From positions 677,001 through 741,000 of the forward strand of contig CAJNDS010002557.1 in NCBI GenBank assembly GCA_905221605.1: 64,000 nucleotides of DNA. The letters run 5' to 3'. Positions 20,594 through 30,800 of this stretch are shown in pieces. The notes under the pieces were generated by a model. It worked only from the letters and a program-made list of their open reading frames with translations. It was not told the origin of the DNA and did not search any database. Every line of letters begins with the position of its first letter. Position 1 is the first letter of the stretch. The translations under genes were made by a program, and so were the position numbers. This DNA is from Symbiodinium natans (Eukaryota > Sar > Dinophyceae > Suessiales > Symbiodiniaceae).

Positions 20594-20826
20594 TTGGGAT
20601 GTTCTTCCTTCTACTAGCAATCCTTTGTGGTGCTTTACTGTAACTTTAGATCCCTAGCCTTTTGGGGTTTATAGGGTTTTCTGAATAAGGCAGCTAGAAA
20701 AATTAGATTTTTAGCTACCCTGCTAAGTGCAGCCGAGAATCCTTCATAGGGATCACAATGGGGGGGGGGGGGGGGGGGCACTAGAATCCCGATGAAGGAC
20801 TGTTAGTTTTAGCGGGAACATCCCAA
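20594..20826. mobile_element. Foldback/MITE-like element, TTGGGATGTTCC family, copy 2
   Basis: Begins TTGGGATGTTC and ends GGAACATCCCAA, with inner arms sharing AAGGA-TG-TAGT words. The interior holds copy B of the 110-bp repeat (20,630-20,741) and a run of about 19 G at 20,760-20,778. Non-coding. Confidence 0.65.
20630..20741. repeat. Dispersed 110-bp repeat, copy B
   Basis: Close copy of 8,840-8,949, here enclosed by the foldback arms. The 8-kb copy has no such arms. Confidence 0.8.
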
Positions 20827-21019
20827 TTCTTATACCTTGAAATCCTCGAGTCGAAGAGGCCTCTGCTTGAAGGTTCATGGGTACTTAGAAGTAGGGGCAG
20901 TTCAGCTGTAAGTATAGGGTAGCTATGGTTAGAAAGGGGAAGAAGTACTGACTGTGAACCTTGAAGTAAGATTTGGGTTCTTGGAGAGTCTGGGTTCATG
21001 TCGGGCATGATTCAAGTTA

Positions 21020-21205
21020 CAGAGTTGGGAGGAGCTGGAAAAGGAGCTTACGCCCACCAGCGTGATCCCGTACAACGCGGCTGCAAGCGCCTGCGCCAAG
21101 GGGAGAGCGTGGAAGGCTGCACTCGCGATTTTCAAGGGCATCAAGGACAGGAGCCTCCTTGCGGATGAGACATCATACAGCACCTGTGGCGCGCAGTATG
21201 GCCGA
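21020..21205 (+). CDS. PPR-repeat fragment, two repeats
   Basis: The longest PPR piece: SWEELEKELTPTSVIPYNAA, then SACAKGRAWKAALAIFKGIK and DETSYSTCGAQYG, about 60 residues with two Y-x-x-x core starts. No AG|G stands exactly at its start, although ttgggag|G lies within it. It ends at tttgcag, which may be the acceptor of a further piece. Confidence 0.65.
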
Positions 21206-21497
21206 TTGCTTTGCAGGGACGTGTAGTTGCGTGTCAGTTGCCAGTGTTTGTACCCTACTTGTAATTCAGAGGATGCGGCTCCGTATTCTCAGGGGAACGC
21301 AGAAAGGCACCCTAACTTAGAGAAGACGGCTCCACATAATTGTGGGAACCCAACAAGGTTCAAGGCTTAGGGACCGAAAACCGTATTATGTATATATATA
21401 TATGTGTGTATAGATACATAGATATATATATATATATATGTATATAACCCTAGACACCCTAAACCAACAAGGGACCCTAATTTTTGGGGAACTCCAG
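21206..21497. repeat. Unique DNA and (TA)n microsatellite
   Basis: TA/TG dinucleotide repeats at about 21,384-21,440. No gene seen. Confidence 0.7.
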
Positions 21498-21595
21498 GTA
21501 CAGCCATCGATGCTTGCGCGAAAGCCTCGGAATGGCAAAGGGCGCTTGCTTTCCTCTTGGAGTCGACGCATGCGCAAGCACCTGGGGTGCGCAGT
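21498..21595 (+). CDS. PPR-repeat fragment, candidate exon
   Basis: After gaactccag|G the frame reads TAIDACAKASEWQRALAFLL then ESTHAQAPG, a complete core plus helix B. Confidence 0.65.
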
Positions 21596-21740
21596 GCCCA
21601 GTAGCACCTTTATTCCCGTTTTGTGTTCCCTCTCTCTCCCTCTCTCTCTATTTTTGAAATGCCGTAAGCCCTAGAAACCCTCAACCCGCATGAGTCCAAA
21701 TAAGGGCCCGATTCTTGTGAGAGGAGGTTGGGCAACCTAG

Positions 21741-21797
21741 GTACACAATCTGATCGCGTACAATGCCGCAGTCAGCGCCTGCGACCGAGTCTTGACT
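21741..21797 (+). CDS. PPR-repeat fragment, candidate exon
   Basis: After caacctag|G the frame reads VHNLIAYNAAVSACDRVLT, the first helix only, and then stops at TGA. It may be the exon following the piece at 21,498. Confidence 0.6.
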
Positions 21798-22375
21798 TGA
21801 AATCGGAGTCGGGTCTTGCGTGCTTCTTGTCGCGTTCTTTAGATGTAAAAAAAACTGCTAGAGTCCGCGCCTAAGGGAGTAGTAGCATCCCTGTACAGGC
21901 GACCCCTGAAACGGGCGCTTGCCTCTCCAGCTCCTTCTCGTACATGGCGACACCACAGCACCCCAAATCCCAGAAATGAACCCTGTAAGAACGCCTATAA
22001 ACCCACCCCCTCCCCCCTCCCAGAAACTCCACTGACCCAAAACCCTCCCGAAAGTTCTTCCGTGTGATTTACCACCCTGAAATGTCGGCCCTTGGTTTCC
22101 CAGGATTGGCAACTTACCCTAAACCTGGGCTTTGGGGTTTTAGGGTTTACGGTTTTGGGGTTTTGGGTTGTTTTGGGTTTTTGGGTATTTGGGTTTTGGG
22201 TTCAGGGTTTACCGGGCACCAGACCTACAAATCGCAGTGGCCAAGTACGTCACTTCTGCTTTAATCTTATTATCGCCGGTGAATGGTTGGGTTTGCTTCC
22301 TATATCAGATCAAAGAGGCCAACCTAGTGAAACCCCAGACACTGATTTCGGGGTTTCGCGTTTAGGGAATATAGG
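21798..22375. other. No gene seen
   Basis: C-rich and G-rich patches (about 22,003-22,020 and 22,130-22,210). Open frames in the G/T-rich part are low complexity. Confidence 0.55.
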
Positions 22376-22582
22376 TTGGGATGTTCCCCCTTTTACTAAC
22401 GTCCTTCATAGGGACTCGTGTACCCCCTATTGTAATCCCCTACTAAGGGCTGTTTGTATCTAAACCCTGAACCCTGAACCCTGAACCCTGAACCCTGAAC
22501 CCTGAACCCTAAACCCTAAACCCTAAACCCTAAACCCTGAGCCCTGAACCCTAAACCCTAAACCCTAAGGGGAACATCCCAA
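22376..22582. mobile_element. Foldback/MITE-like element, TTGGGATGTTCC family, copy 3
   Basis: Starts TTGGGATGTTCCCCC and ends GGGGAACATCCCAA. The inner right arm GTAATCCCCTACTAAGG matches copy 1. A CCCTGAA/CCCTAAA array (22,461-22,568) lies inside the right arm, whereas in copy 1 the telomeric tract is the loop. Confidence 0.65.
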
Positions 22583-22616
22583 AATATCGGGGGCCGGGTT
22601 TAGGATAGTCGACGAG

Positions 22617-22690
22617 GAGCAGAGAAGTGGCAGCTGGCGATTTGGCTCCTACACGACCTGGACTCCTTTCGCCTGGCAGGCGGGGCGCAG
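22617..22690 (+). CDS. PPR-repeat fragment, candidate exon
   Basis: After tcgacgag|G the frame reads AEKWQLAIWLLHDLDSFRLA, a helix B. The core helix is missing, so its partner should lie on an upstream exon. Confidence 0.55.
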
Positions 22691-22698
22691 CGAAAGCC

Positions 22699-22770
22699 TT
22701 AGGGTTTAGGGTTTAGGGTTTAGGGTTTAGGGTTTAGGGTTTAGGGTTTAGGGTTTAGGGTTTAGGGTTC
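22699..22770 (+). repeat. TTTAGGG array, 10 units
   Basis: Near-perfect units directly after the PPR piece. TTTTAGGGC variants follow at about 22,850-22,890. Confidence 0.9.
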
Positions 22771-22916
22771 AGGTTTGTGAGGGCGTGGTCATTAGCTATC
22801 ATAGCCCCCTAAAGCCGAAAGCTATGGGAAACTGGAGGTTTAGGGGTTTTAGGGCTTTTAGGGCTTTTAGGGCTTTTAGGGCTTTTGGGTTTAGGACCTA
22901 TAGGGTTTAGGGTGAG

Positions 22917-23047
22917 GTGACATCATCACCTACAACTCCTCTCTCAGCGCCTGTGCTCGTGGGGCTGCCTGGGAAGCGGCGCTGGCCCTTTGCGCGTCGA
23001 TGCCGACGAGGCAGTTGCGACAGGACCTGGAGGGGATGAAGGCATGA
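22917..23047 (+). CDS. PPR-repeat fragment, candidate exon
   Basis: After agggtgag|G the frame reads DIITYNSSLSACARGAAWEA then ALALCASMPTRQLRQDLEGM and a TGA soon after, about 43 residues with canonical T-Y-N and W-E-A-A-L elements. One of the clearest pieces. Confidence 0.7.
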
Positions 23048-23667
23048 ACCTTCTAACCCGAACCCTAAGCCCTAAGCCCTAAACCCTAAACCCTAAACCC
23101 TAAACCCTGAACCCTATGAGGAGGGATGGCAGGTATTCAGGGCTCTGAGGGTGAGGATTCCTCAGCCTGCAGTTCCCGGATCCCATGTGAACCCTATAAC
23201 CCCCTAAGTCCCAAACCCTCGGCCTGAAGCCGTCAGCCGCTAAAGCCCTAAACTAGCCCCTAAACCCTACAGACCTTCGAACGTAAACTAGGTAGGCCCT
23301 TGGGATACTGCAAATTCTCCCTTATCGATGGGTTTGAAGGAGGATCAGACTTAGGAATCTTAGGGTTTCAAGGCACCCCCCCCCCCCCCTCGATCCTAAA
23401 GTCATAGACCAGAGAGGAGCTGCACGCCGGTAGTCGGGCTTCATTGCCTTGAGGCCTTTTAGGGTTTTTTTGTTCGGCCTTTTTGTGTTTTGCTCTGACT
23501 TTTTGTTGTGCTTTGGTGTGCCTTCTTTGTGCCATTTTGGGGCCTTTTCTTGTGCATTTCGTGTGTTTTTGCTGTGCCTTTTTTGGGCCTTTTGGTGGGC
23601 CCTTTGGTGGGCCTTTTGGGGGCTTGGGGCTTCCTGGGAGTCAGGCCCGAAGTTACCCTAAAACACA
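23048..23667. other. No gene seen; CCCTAAA tract and G/T-rich DNA
   Basis: CCCTAAA at 23,068-23,115, poly-C at about 23,375-23,390. Positions 23,450-23,650 are strongly G/T-rich with repeated gccttttgg words, which open long Phe/Cys/Leu frames on + and Lys/Thr/Pro frames on - that are not credible proteins. Confidence 0.6.
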
Positions 23668-23796
23668 AACGAACAGTCCTTAGTAAGAGTTGTAGTAGCC
23701 CTCTTGTAGAATCCCATTTAAGGGCTGTTCTTGTCCTTCGTAAGGAGTATATCATAATCCCTATCAAGGGCTGTTCTTTCAGGGGGAACATCCCAA
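23668..23796. mobile_element. Foldback/MITE-like element, copy 4, left end missing
   Basis: Inner-arm words AACAGTCCTTAGTAAG and AATCCC..TTAAGGGCTGTTC (twice) are followed by the right end GGGGGAACATCCCAA. The left terminal TTGGGATGTTCC is absent. Confidence 0.5.
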
Positions 23797-23934
23797 CCCT
23801 GTTCTGGTTTTGGGTTGTAAGGCTTTGGGCAAGCTAACCCTGCCAGACACATGTCCTGGAAGCCCCAAAGTATCTTGAACAGCTTTTCGCCCTGAGCGCT
23901 GGATTCTAAACCCCAGACCCTAAACCCTGTACAC

Positions 23935-24070
23935 CCTTCAAACCCTTTACTTTCATATACACCCTTTACACCCTTTACATCATTCAGACCCTTCAAGCCC
24001 TGTAACCCTTAAAACCCTTTAAACCCTTTACTTTCATATACACCCTTTACACCCTTTACACCATTTTCAA
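23935..24070. repeat. Direct repeat, 2 x ~46 bp in ACCCTTTA-rich DNA
   Basis: The segment aaccctttactttcatatac through acaccctttaca-catt occurs at about 23,940-23,985 and 24,020-24,066. Confidence 0.85.
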
Positions 24071-24118
24071 ACCTTCTACGCCCTTTTAAACCCTGTAAAC
24101 CCTAAACATGAACCCGAG

Positions 24119-24222
24119 GATGCTGTGACCCGAAGCACAGCTGTCAGCGCTGTCGCGCGAGCTGGGAGGTGGGAGCGAGTGGTGCAGCTGCTTCGCAGAT
24201 CGGTAGCTTCGGCGCACCTTAG
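24119..24222 (+). CDS. PPR-repeat fragment, candidate exon
   Basis: After gaacccgag|G the frame reads DAVTRSTAVSAVARAGRWER then VVQLLRRSVASAHL, a full repeat with the usual cysteine replaced by V. It ends at a long hairpin. Confidence 0.6.
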
Positions 24223-24226
24223 AAGC

Positions 24227-24332
24227 CCTAAGGGTCCATATACCTATATAGTACATACTTGGGCCCTAAAGCATATATATGGGAACCACTTAAGGCCCAA
24301 GTATATACTATATGGGTACATGGACCCTTAGG
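24227..24332. repeat. Long inverted repeat, ~39-bp arms
   Basis: Left arm CCTAAGGGTCCATATACC to CATACTTGGGCC (24,227-24,265) mirrors right arm GGCCCAAGTATATAC to CATGGACCCTTAGG (24,294-24,332) with few mismatches and a 28-nt loop. It could be a small foldback element or a structured RNA hairpin. Confidence 0.85.
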
Positions 24333-24742
24333 AAAGGTTTGAAGCTTCTTCCCCTAGAATTGCTTTAGGGTGTAGGGTTTGGGTGACCTTACAGTACAAG
24401 GTTGAAGATAGGGCGGCCAGGAAACCCTAACAGAACCTTGCTTCCTTCCTTCCTTCCTCCCTCCCTTCCTTCCTTCCCTCCCTCCTTCCATGTGCTTCAG
24501 GCTGTCGAGCAGTCCCGTGCTAGCCAAGAAGGGGTGTATTGACAGTATTACTGGTAGCCGAAAGCGAAGGTAAGCTCTAGCAGTTACGTTGAGGGGAGGC
24601 CACCCAAAAAAACCTAAAGTCCCAGTAGCCTGAATCACACGAAGACACCCTAAACCCTAAACACCCCAAACACCACAAGCACCCTACACCCTACATCCTA
24701 AACTCTAAACCCTAAACCCTGAACCCTGAACCCTAAATGCTT
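24333..24742. repeat. CTTC/CCTT microsatellite and degenerate telomeric words
   Basis: CTTC-type tetranucleotides at about 24,440-24,490; degenerate CCCTAAA from 24,644. No gene. Confidence 0.8.
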
Positions 24743-24880
24743 AACCCTAAACCCTAAACCCTAAACCCTAAACCCTCAACCCTAAACCCTAAACCCTAAA
24801 CCCTAAACCCTAAACCCTAAACCCTAAACCCTAAACCCTAAACCCTAAACCCTAAACCCTAAACCCTAAACCCTAAACCC
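24743..24880 (-). repeat. CCCTAAA array, about 20 units
   Basis: Near-perfect, one CCCTCAA. Confidence 0.95.
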
Positions 24881-24916
24881 CAACCTAAGTAGCAAGAATT
24901 GGCCAGCAGTTGTAAG

Positions 24917-24985
24917 GCATCCGCCGACCTCGTCGCCTACAACAGCGCCCTTACGGCTCTGAGGAGCTGGAGGCGCCTCAGAGTG
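24917..24985 (+). CDS. PPR-repeat fragment, candidate exon
   Basis: After gttgtaag|G the frame reads ASADLVAYNSALTALRSWRR, core plus start of helix B, bounded on both sides by telomeric arrays. Confidence 0.6.
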
Positions 24986-24991
24986 GGTTCT

Positions 24992-26117
24992 CAGGGTTTA
25001 GGGTTTAGGGTTTAGGGTTTAGGGTTTAGGGTTTAGGGTTTAGGGTTTAGGGTGTTTCGGGTTTAGGGCTTGGGATTAGGGTTTAGGGTTGAGGGTTGAG
25101 TGTTTAGGTCTCAGGCTGCACGCTAGACCTCACAAGCTCCGAAGCCAATTAACAGAACTACTGGCTGCGGCCACCAGGATCGCTGCTGATCTTCTGGATC
25201 ACCTCGGGAGGCGTCTCCGGATGGATGCTTGGCTGACAGCCCCTGGAGTTTTAGGGTTTAGGGCTTAGGGTTTAGATGGTTTAGGGTTTAGGGTTCAGGG
25301 TTTACCGTTGAGGCTTTCGGGTTTGCCGATAGCTTAACTTTTGGGTCACCGGCTGCAACTTTTGGGCTTGGCTTACGGGTCTTGCGGGGATCTTTGCGCT
25401 GAGAGTCGAGGGCTTTCGGAGGTTTAATAGGTTAGTCTGTCTATGCACTCGGGCTTGCAGGGACTAGCTGAAGCTCCTCCAGATTAGGAGTCCCGAGCAC
25501 TAGAGGTTTAGGCTGGACCTGAAAATCGTGGCTTAAGGCTAGACCCCGATTCCTAAATCCCTGAAGTGCAAAGAGCCCACGATCCCAAAGCCAGATCTGA
25601 GAGGATGCCATCACCTGCAGCGCCGGGTTGTTGCTTGGCATTGGCTAGCGGTTTAGGGTTTGAGTTCGAAGCCTTTAGGGGTTTAGGGTTTCGGGTCGTG
25701 TGTCGGTTTGAGGGTTTGAGGGTCTAGGGTTGCGCGTTTAGGATTTAATTAGGGCTTCGGGTCCGGGAGTCAGGTTTTGGCGGCTTTCTGAACCTGCAGT
25801 GGATGCCTGGAGAAACGGATGCTACCATCCAGGCGCTTCGTGTTCAGCAACCCTCTTCCTCAGCCAAGAGTTACCCTAAACCCTAAACCCTAAACCCTAA
25901 ACCGTAAACCCTAAACCCTAAACCCTAAACCCTAAACCCTAAACCCTAAACCCTAAACGTCCCTAATCCCTAAACTTGTTTTGTGTCCCTTTGCAAGGCG
26001 CTCTATAGGGTTGGGAGCCCTATGCCGGAAGGCTCAGGCAACCTTGATAGGTCTTAAAGTAGGGTTTATAAGGGTTTAGGGTCCGAACCCCTTGTGGGGG
26101 TGGAAGTTTAGCCCCAG
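24992..26117. repeat. Mosaic, no gene seen
   Basis: TTTAGGG at 24,992-25,065 and degenerate tracts at 25,250-25,310 and 25,665-25,745; CCCTAAA at 25,873-25,960. A faint helix-like frame near 25,150-25,240 was not accepted as PPR. Confidence 0.7.
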
Positions 26118-26180
26118 GAGCGCATGCGAGAGAGGTTCCGCGTGGGTGGACGCCCTGGCTCTGTTTCTTGGCTGGCTGCT
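26118..26180 (+). CDS. PPR-repeat fragment, candidate exon
   Basis: After tagccccag|G the frame reads SACERGSAWVDALALFLGWL, the end of helix A and all of helix B. Confidence 0.6.
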
Positions 26181-26857
26181 TTTAGGACTTGGGGTGCAGG
26201 GTCTAGGGTTTAGGGTTTAGGGTTAGGGTTGAGGGTTGTAGGGCTCAGGGCTAAGGACTCTGACTGAGGCACGCGAAGAATGATGGGAGGCACAATGACA
26301 ACCTGTCACCCCCCACAACCCTGAACCGGACTGCTTCTGTGCATGGAGGTCTATATCCCCCTTGGGAATTACTTTTTTACTTTTCTTTATATAAAACCCA
26401 AGAGGATATTAAACATATTTATTCTGATTAAGGTTCTAAGGGGAGTGTAGAGGTAGGGAGGTCTTACGATGGGGTCTTCAAGCTCCATCCCCCCTCTAAG
26501 CCCTAAACCCGACACAGATCCACCCTGAAGCGTGCCGAGAAAAGGGTCCCTCGTAGGTTAAGGGTGCTTAGGGTTTACAGGTTGGGATTTACAAGGATTA
26601 GGGGTTCGCCCTCACAAGCCTGCAGAGAAGACCATAATCCACAAAATCCCAAACTCTGAGCCCCAAAACCCCCAAATGAGGCCCGGTAGCCGGGCTTTGG
26701 ATGCCCCCCAGATTTCTGTTTCATGCGAACTGAAGTTGCAAGGCAAAACAGAGGCGTTTGAGCTTGTCGTTCAAAATGTTTCACTCAAAACATTTTTCGG
26801 TTGTAACCTTTGGGAGCCCAACCCGTTACAATCTCTGCAACCCCAATATTCCCCCCC

Positions 26858-26888
<31 letters not shown>

Positions 26889-27188
26889 AAAAAAAGGACC
26901 ACAAGTTCGGCACGAATAGCCCAAAACCAAACCTAAACTCAATGCCCAGTACTGAGGATCTGCGCACAGGCACGGCAGAAGGCGTGGTTTCGGATCGAGT
27001 GTCCACATAGTCGGATCTTCAATCTGATCCTGGTTCACAATCTTCTTATTAAGTTTCCGCCAGACAAGTAAGACCGTTGAGGTGTACCGAAAGAGGCTTG
27101 TACTCCTCTCTTGTGCCGCCTAGCTTCCAGGGTACAGTATCCGAACCCTTGGCAAGGAGCCACGGAAAAGAAAGGGAAGCGTCGGGGC
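26181..27188. other. No gene seen; long poly-C/poly-A run
   Basis: A run of about 28 C followed by about 17 A at 26,851-26,895 generates Pro/Lys or Gly/Phe frames that are artefacts. Other DNA here is unique. Confidence 0.6.
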
Positions 27189-27680
27189 TCAGGTCTTTGC
27201 AACAGACATTTCTGGAAGCGAATGGCTTCCCAAGCCTTGACTCGTGGCCCTTGGAACCCCACGCAAAAAACACAACGGGATGCTGGGGCCGGCTAGTGTT
27301 GAGCCAATTGCATGGCTGTTAGTCAGTCGGTGTAAAGCTGTTGAAGCCACTTTGGGTTGCAACATGAAGTCGTCAGCACCACCTTCAGACACAACAATGC
27401 CACGATGTACTGGGGGCCCGGCAATCAGATAGTCCTCTACCCTACCCCCCTCAAAGAATGCAAGGAACCCAATATTCGAGTACGTGGAAGGGGGTAACTT
27501 ACGCAAGTCGCTATTGGGGCTATCGAATCCAAATAGACCATCCCCAAAACACATAGGTTCAGTTGCGGTTGATAGGGATTGAACCCGTCCATTTGCACTT
27601 TTTACAATTGCATTCATGGGCAGCACATTAGGCGTCCTGAAGAAAAGCTTTAGAGATAAGCTGCAAACCCCAAACCGCAA
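27189..27680 (-). CDS. Hypothetical ORF, 163 codons
   Basis: The minus frame from an ATG at 27,680 to a stop at 27,189 is free of telomeric words and of low complexity. It contains phrases such as FGDGLFGFDSPNSDLRKLPP and APPVHRG-like GPPVHRGIVVSEGG, so it looks more protein-like than its surroundings. I do not recognise a family. Minus-strand GTAAGT near 27,500 could be a splice donor, which would make this only part of a gene. It is the only credible minus-strand candidate in the first 39 kb. Confidence 0.3.
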   Translation of the reverse strand: MRFGVCSLSLKLFFRTPNVLPMNAIVKSANGRVQSLSTATEPMCFGDGLFGFDSPNSDLRKLPPSTYSNIGFLAFFEGGRVEDYLIAGPPVHRGIVVSEGGADDFMLQPKVASTALHRLTNSHAIGSTLAGPSIPLCFLRGVPRATSQGLGSHSLPEMSVAKT

Positions 27681-28745
27681 ACACCAAACCCTAAACCCTA
27701 AACCCTAAAGCCCAAACCTAAACCCTAAACCCTATACCCTGAACCCTAAACCCAACCTACCGTACTAAATTCACGGTCGCACGCCGCTTTTTGAGTGGAA
27801 CCCAAGCGAAACATAGGAATCAGAATGTGTTTAACTGCCGGGATTCCTACAGCATGTCCACACTCTGCCGGGATTCCTTGTGTGCGTTTAGGGTGTAGGG
27901 CAGGGTGCACCACCCTTAACCTGATAAATCCCAAACCCTCAAATTTCAAAACTCCCTCGGACTAGGCGGCCTTATGATGAGTTCGACTACCTCCGGCCTT
28001 GAAATTGGGTAGGTCCCGAAGTTAGTCTCTCTTTTGGGGGGCAAAAACGGAAGCCAGTTTAGAGCATTACCTGCGTGAAAAAGTGGCATCAGGCGCAGAG
28101 CAGTGTTCCAGCTCATACAGCTGCGCCCCCAGGCTGCAGAGAAGCAAGTGTTTAGGGTTTAGGGGTTAAGGTTTAGGGTTTAGGGTTTAGGGTTTAGGGT
28201 TTAGGGTTTAGGGTTTAGGGTTTAGGGTTTAGGGTTTAGGGTGCCCAACACTTTGGGATTCATGTGATATGGGTAGTTCTCTCTCTGAATTAGGCCCGAA
28301 TTTTTTTGGGGTCCTGCATACAGGTACGGCACTCTTGCCATAAGGACCCAAAGAGGGACCCTAGATTAGAGAACTACCCTAAACCCTAAACCCTAAACCC
28401 TAAACCCTAAACCCTATTTTGTCATATTCACAAGAAGGCCTGAAGTGTACAAATTGCGGCTTCGTTGGACAGCATGATTGCGCCTGCCTTAAGCCCGAAA
28501 GCCTAAACCCCTAGCCCCCAATCCTAAAAGCCCTGCATCGGACCTGCAAGTGCGAATCTCCAAACCCCAAGCCCTGAACCCAAACCCTGAACCCTAAGCC
28601 TAAACCCTACTCTTTGAGCCCTAAACCCTGCACCCTAAACCCTAATCTCTGAACCCTAAACCCTGAACCCTAAACCCTGAACCCTAAACCCTAAACCCTG
28701 AACCCTAAACCCAAAACGCCCAACCGCCCAGCAAGCACTGCGCAC
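27681..28745. repeat. Mosaic, no gene seen
   Basis: CCCTAAA at 27,685-27,750, TTTAGGG at 28,149-28,243 (about 12 units), CCCTAAA at 28,378-28,418, and a CCCTGAA/CCCTAAA alternating block at 28,600-28,715. Confidence 0.8.
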
Positions 28746-28812
28746 TCCAGTCTCGGCGCTGTGGGGCGCATGAGACGCTGGCAGCGGGCCATCCTCCTGC
28801 GCCTTGGGCCGA
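28746..28812 (+). CDS. PPR-repeat fragment, weak
   Basis: The frame reads SSLGAVGRMRRWQRAILLRL. The R-R-W-Q-R-A-I-L-L helix is PPR-like but helix A is eroded and no AG|G precedes it. Confidence 0.4.
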
Positions 28813-30735
28813 CAGGGGGGGGCGGGGGGTGTTAGGGTTTAGGGTTTAGGGTCTAGGGTTTCGGGTTTAGGGTTTAGGGTTTAGGTGGTTTCGGGTACCC
28901 TTTTTGGGGGGTCCCTTTAAGGGGATTCCAATGTGGGGGGGGGGGGTTACCAATTTGGTTCAGGGGGCTCTGGGTTTGGGGTTAAGGGCGGATCAGTCTG
29001 AGAAAAGCCTCCGTTGAATAGAATCGCTTAGCCTAACCCCTGACGAAATACATCTTTGGTTCACCCCCAAAGCCAATAAAGCTCTAAGCCCTGTAGGGTT
29101 CTACAAAGCCCCACAGCCGAAACGGGTTTCAGGGTAAACCCTAAACCCGAAACCCCTAATTCGAGAAGATCAGGGTTTAGGGTTTAGTGGTTTGGGTTTA
29201 GGGCACAAGGGTTAGGCAGTGACTCAGCCCTGGGGATGCTTGTAGAGGTGAGCCCGGGACACTGGGATTTTTGAAGCCAATCTAGCAACCCGAAGGCACG
29301 AGAAGAAAGAAAATCAACCACCGCACTATCTATGGCCTTCCTAAACGCTAAACCCTAAACCCTAAACCCGAAACCCGAAACCCTAAACCCTAAACCCTAA
29401 ACCCTAAAGAAGCACAGCTCTTGAGGTGCTTTGAGATACGTATTGTTCTCGGCCCGAAGCCCGAAACCCTAAACCCCCCAAAGCACGGACAAGGGACTGT
29501 TTGGGTCGACAGACTTCGTCTCTGGGCGTCCTAAACCGTCAGCCCTGAAACCCTGAATCCCTAAGACCCTGGACCCGAACTCCCTGAACACGGACCTAAA
29601 ACCTTTAGGGTTTTAACCCCTTGCAAGGCTCTCGGATCTTGGAGTACTTGGTCTGCAAAGTGACTCTCTTGCCGAAGGCCCATGTGAACCGAGCCTGAAG
29701 ATGTTGGAGAGTTCGGGGCTGGCAAACCAGGGGCTACCGGAGCTTAGAGATTGCGAACCCTAAACCCTACATCCGAAGCCCGCAACCCCCAAACCCTCCC
29801 CAAACCCTTTCAGTCCTCTTAAACGGGACCTTGTTAAGAGGTGTATGCTTTTCAGGGGGTCCCCGTACTCCTACTCTAGGACAGGAGATAGGACTGCGTG
29901 CCTAGGGCTCTGCGCCGAGAGTCTTCTACTCCCAACCCACCATCTGGAGGTGCAGTACTCCTGGCGTGCGCGGAGGCAGATGAGCGGCCAGGCTGTATAC
30001 GATTGACCCAGGAGGGCGGCGGCCAAGAGTTTAGGAACTTGGGGGGGGTGCAGCTGCAGAATATCAGGTTGAGGATTCTCAGGTTCAGGTGCAGGAGGTC
30101 GGACCTCTCGGTACTGTAATGACTCGACTTAGCCTAACTTGCTTGCTGCAGGCGGTTTTTTGCTCCAAAAAACCCAAGGAGTGGGGGCAACTGGCGCAAC
30201 GGGCCCATCCCCCAAAAAAGAAAATGTTTTCTGCCAAGCGGAAGCGTAGCCGGTTATGGGTCCAGTGGCCCTGCTCTAGGTACAAATAGTTTTCCCTTAT
30301 GGTCCCCTCATGACTAGGCTATAGTAACCCCAAAACCCTATTCTAATTATTAAGCCCCCTATATTACGTGTTGGGCGGGTGGACTAGGGCAGCGGATGAC
30401 CCACAGAGCCTAATACCACTTAATTAAGGAAGATGCTACAATGCCCGAAGGTGGGAGCAGGTGCTTTGGCTGCTGGCGGATTCACAGGCGGAGTGGGACC
30501 CTGCTCAGGAGGGTTCTAGGTTTCGGGGGTTGCCAAGGGGGGGATAGTACCTGTCTTTTCGCTTGTTGCTTGTAATCTCCACGAAGGCAGCTTTGTTCGG
30601 GCAATCGATGAGGCTTTATTTCAGGCGTCGAGTCTCCAGGAATTCCTTTCGAGAGGAGGCTCAAGGCTACTCGGAGTCGCTGAGGCCTCTGCAGCACTGC
30701 TGCACCCAACCCCAGAACGTGTGAGTGGGCGCCAG
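28813..30735. other. About 1.9 kb mosaic, no gene supported
   Basis: TTTAGGG at 28,835-28,885 and CCCTAAA/CCCGAAA at 29,345-29,408. Several open frames at 29,880-30,290 overlap on both strands without recognisable domains. Confidence 0.55.
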
Positions 30736-30800
30736 GCAAGACGGGTACAACACCACCTGCGATCATACAACACGGCCCTCAGCACCTTGACTGTCTTCGC
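30736..30800 (+). CDS. PPR-repeat fragment, candidate exon
   Basis: After gggcgccag|G the frame reads ARRVQHHLRSYNTALSTLTV; S-Y-N-T-A-L-S-T-L is a PPR helix A. Confidence 0.5.

Noticed and set aside
23449-23837. Phe/Cys/Leu-rich membrane-like ORFs
   Set aside because: They derive from G/T-rich repeated words (gccttttgg), overlap in three frames and have no other support.
25140-25240. Helix-like frame (L-T-E-L-L-A-A-A-T-R) as another PPR piece
   Set aside because: No core motif, no AG|G at a suitable place, and composition alone is not enough.
26810-27010. Proline/lysine or glycine/phenylalanine-rich ORFs
   Set aside because: Produced by a C28/A17 homopolymer run.
27560-27585. Minus-strand gggttcaatccc as the T-arm of a tRNA gene
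   Set aside because: The T stem has a mismatch and no matching D arm, anticodon arm or acceptor stem was found upstream.
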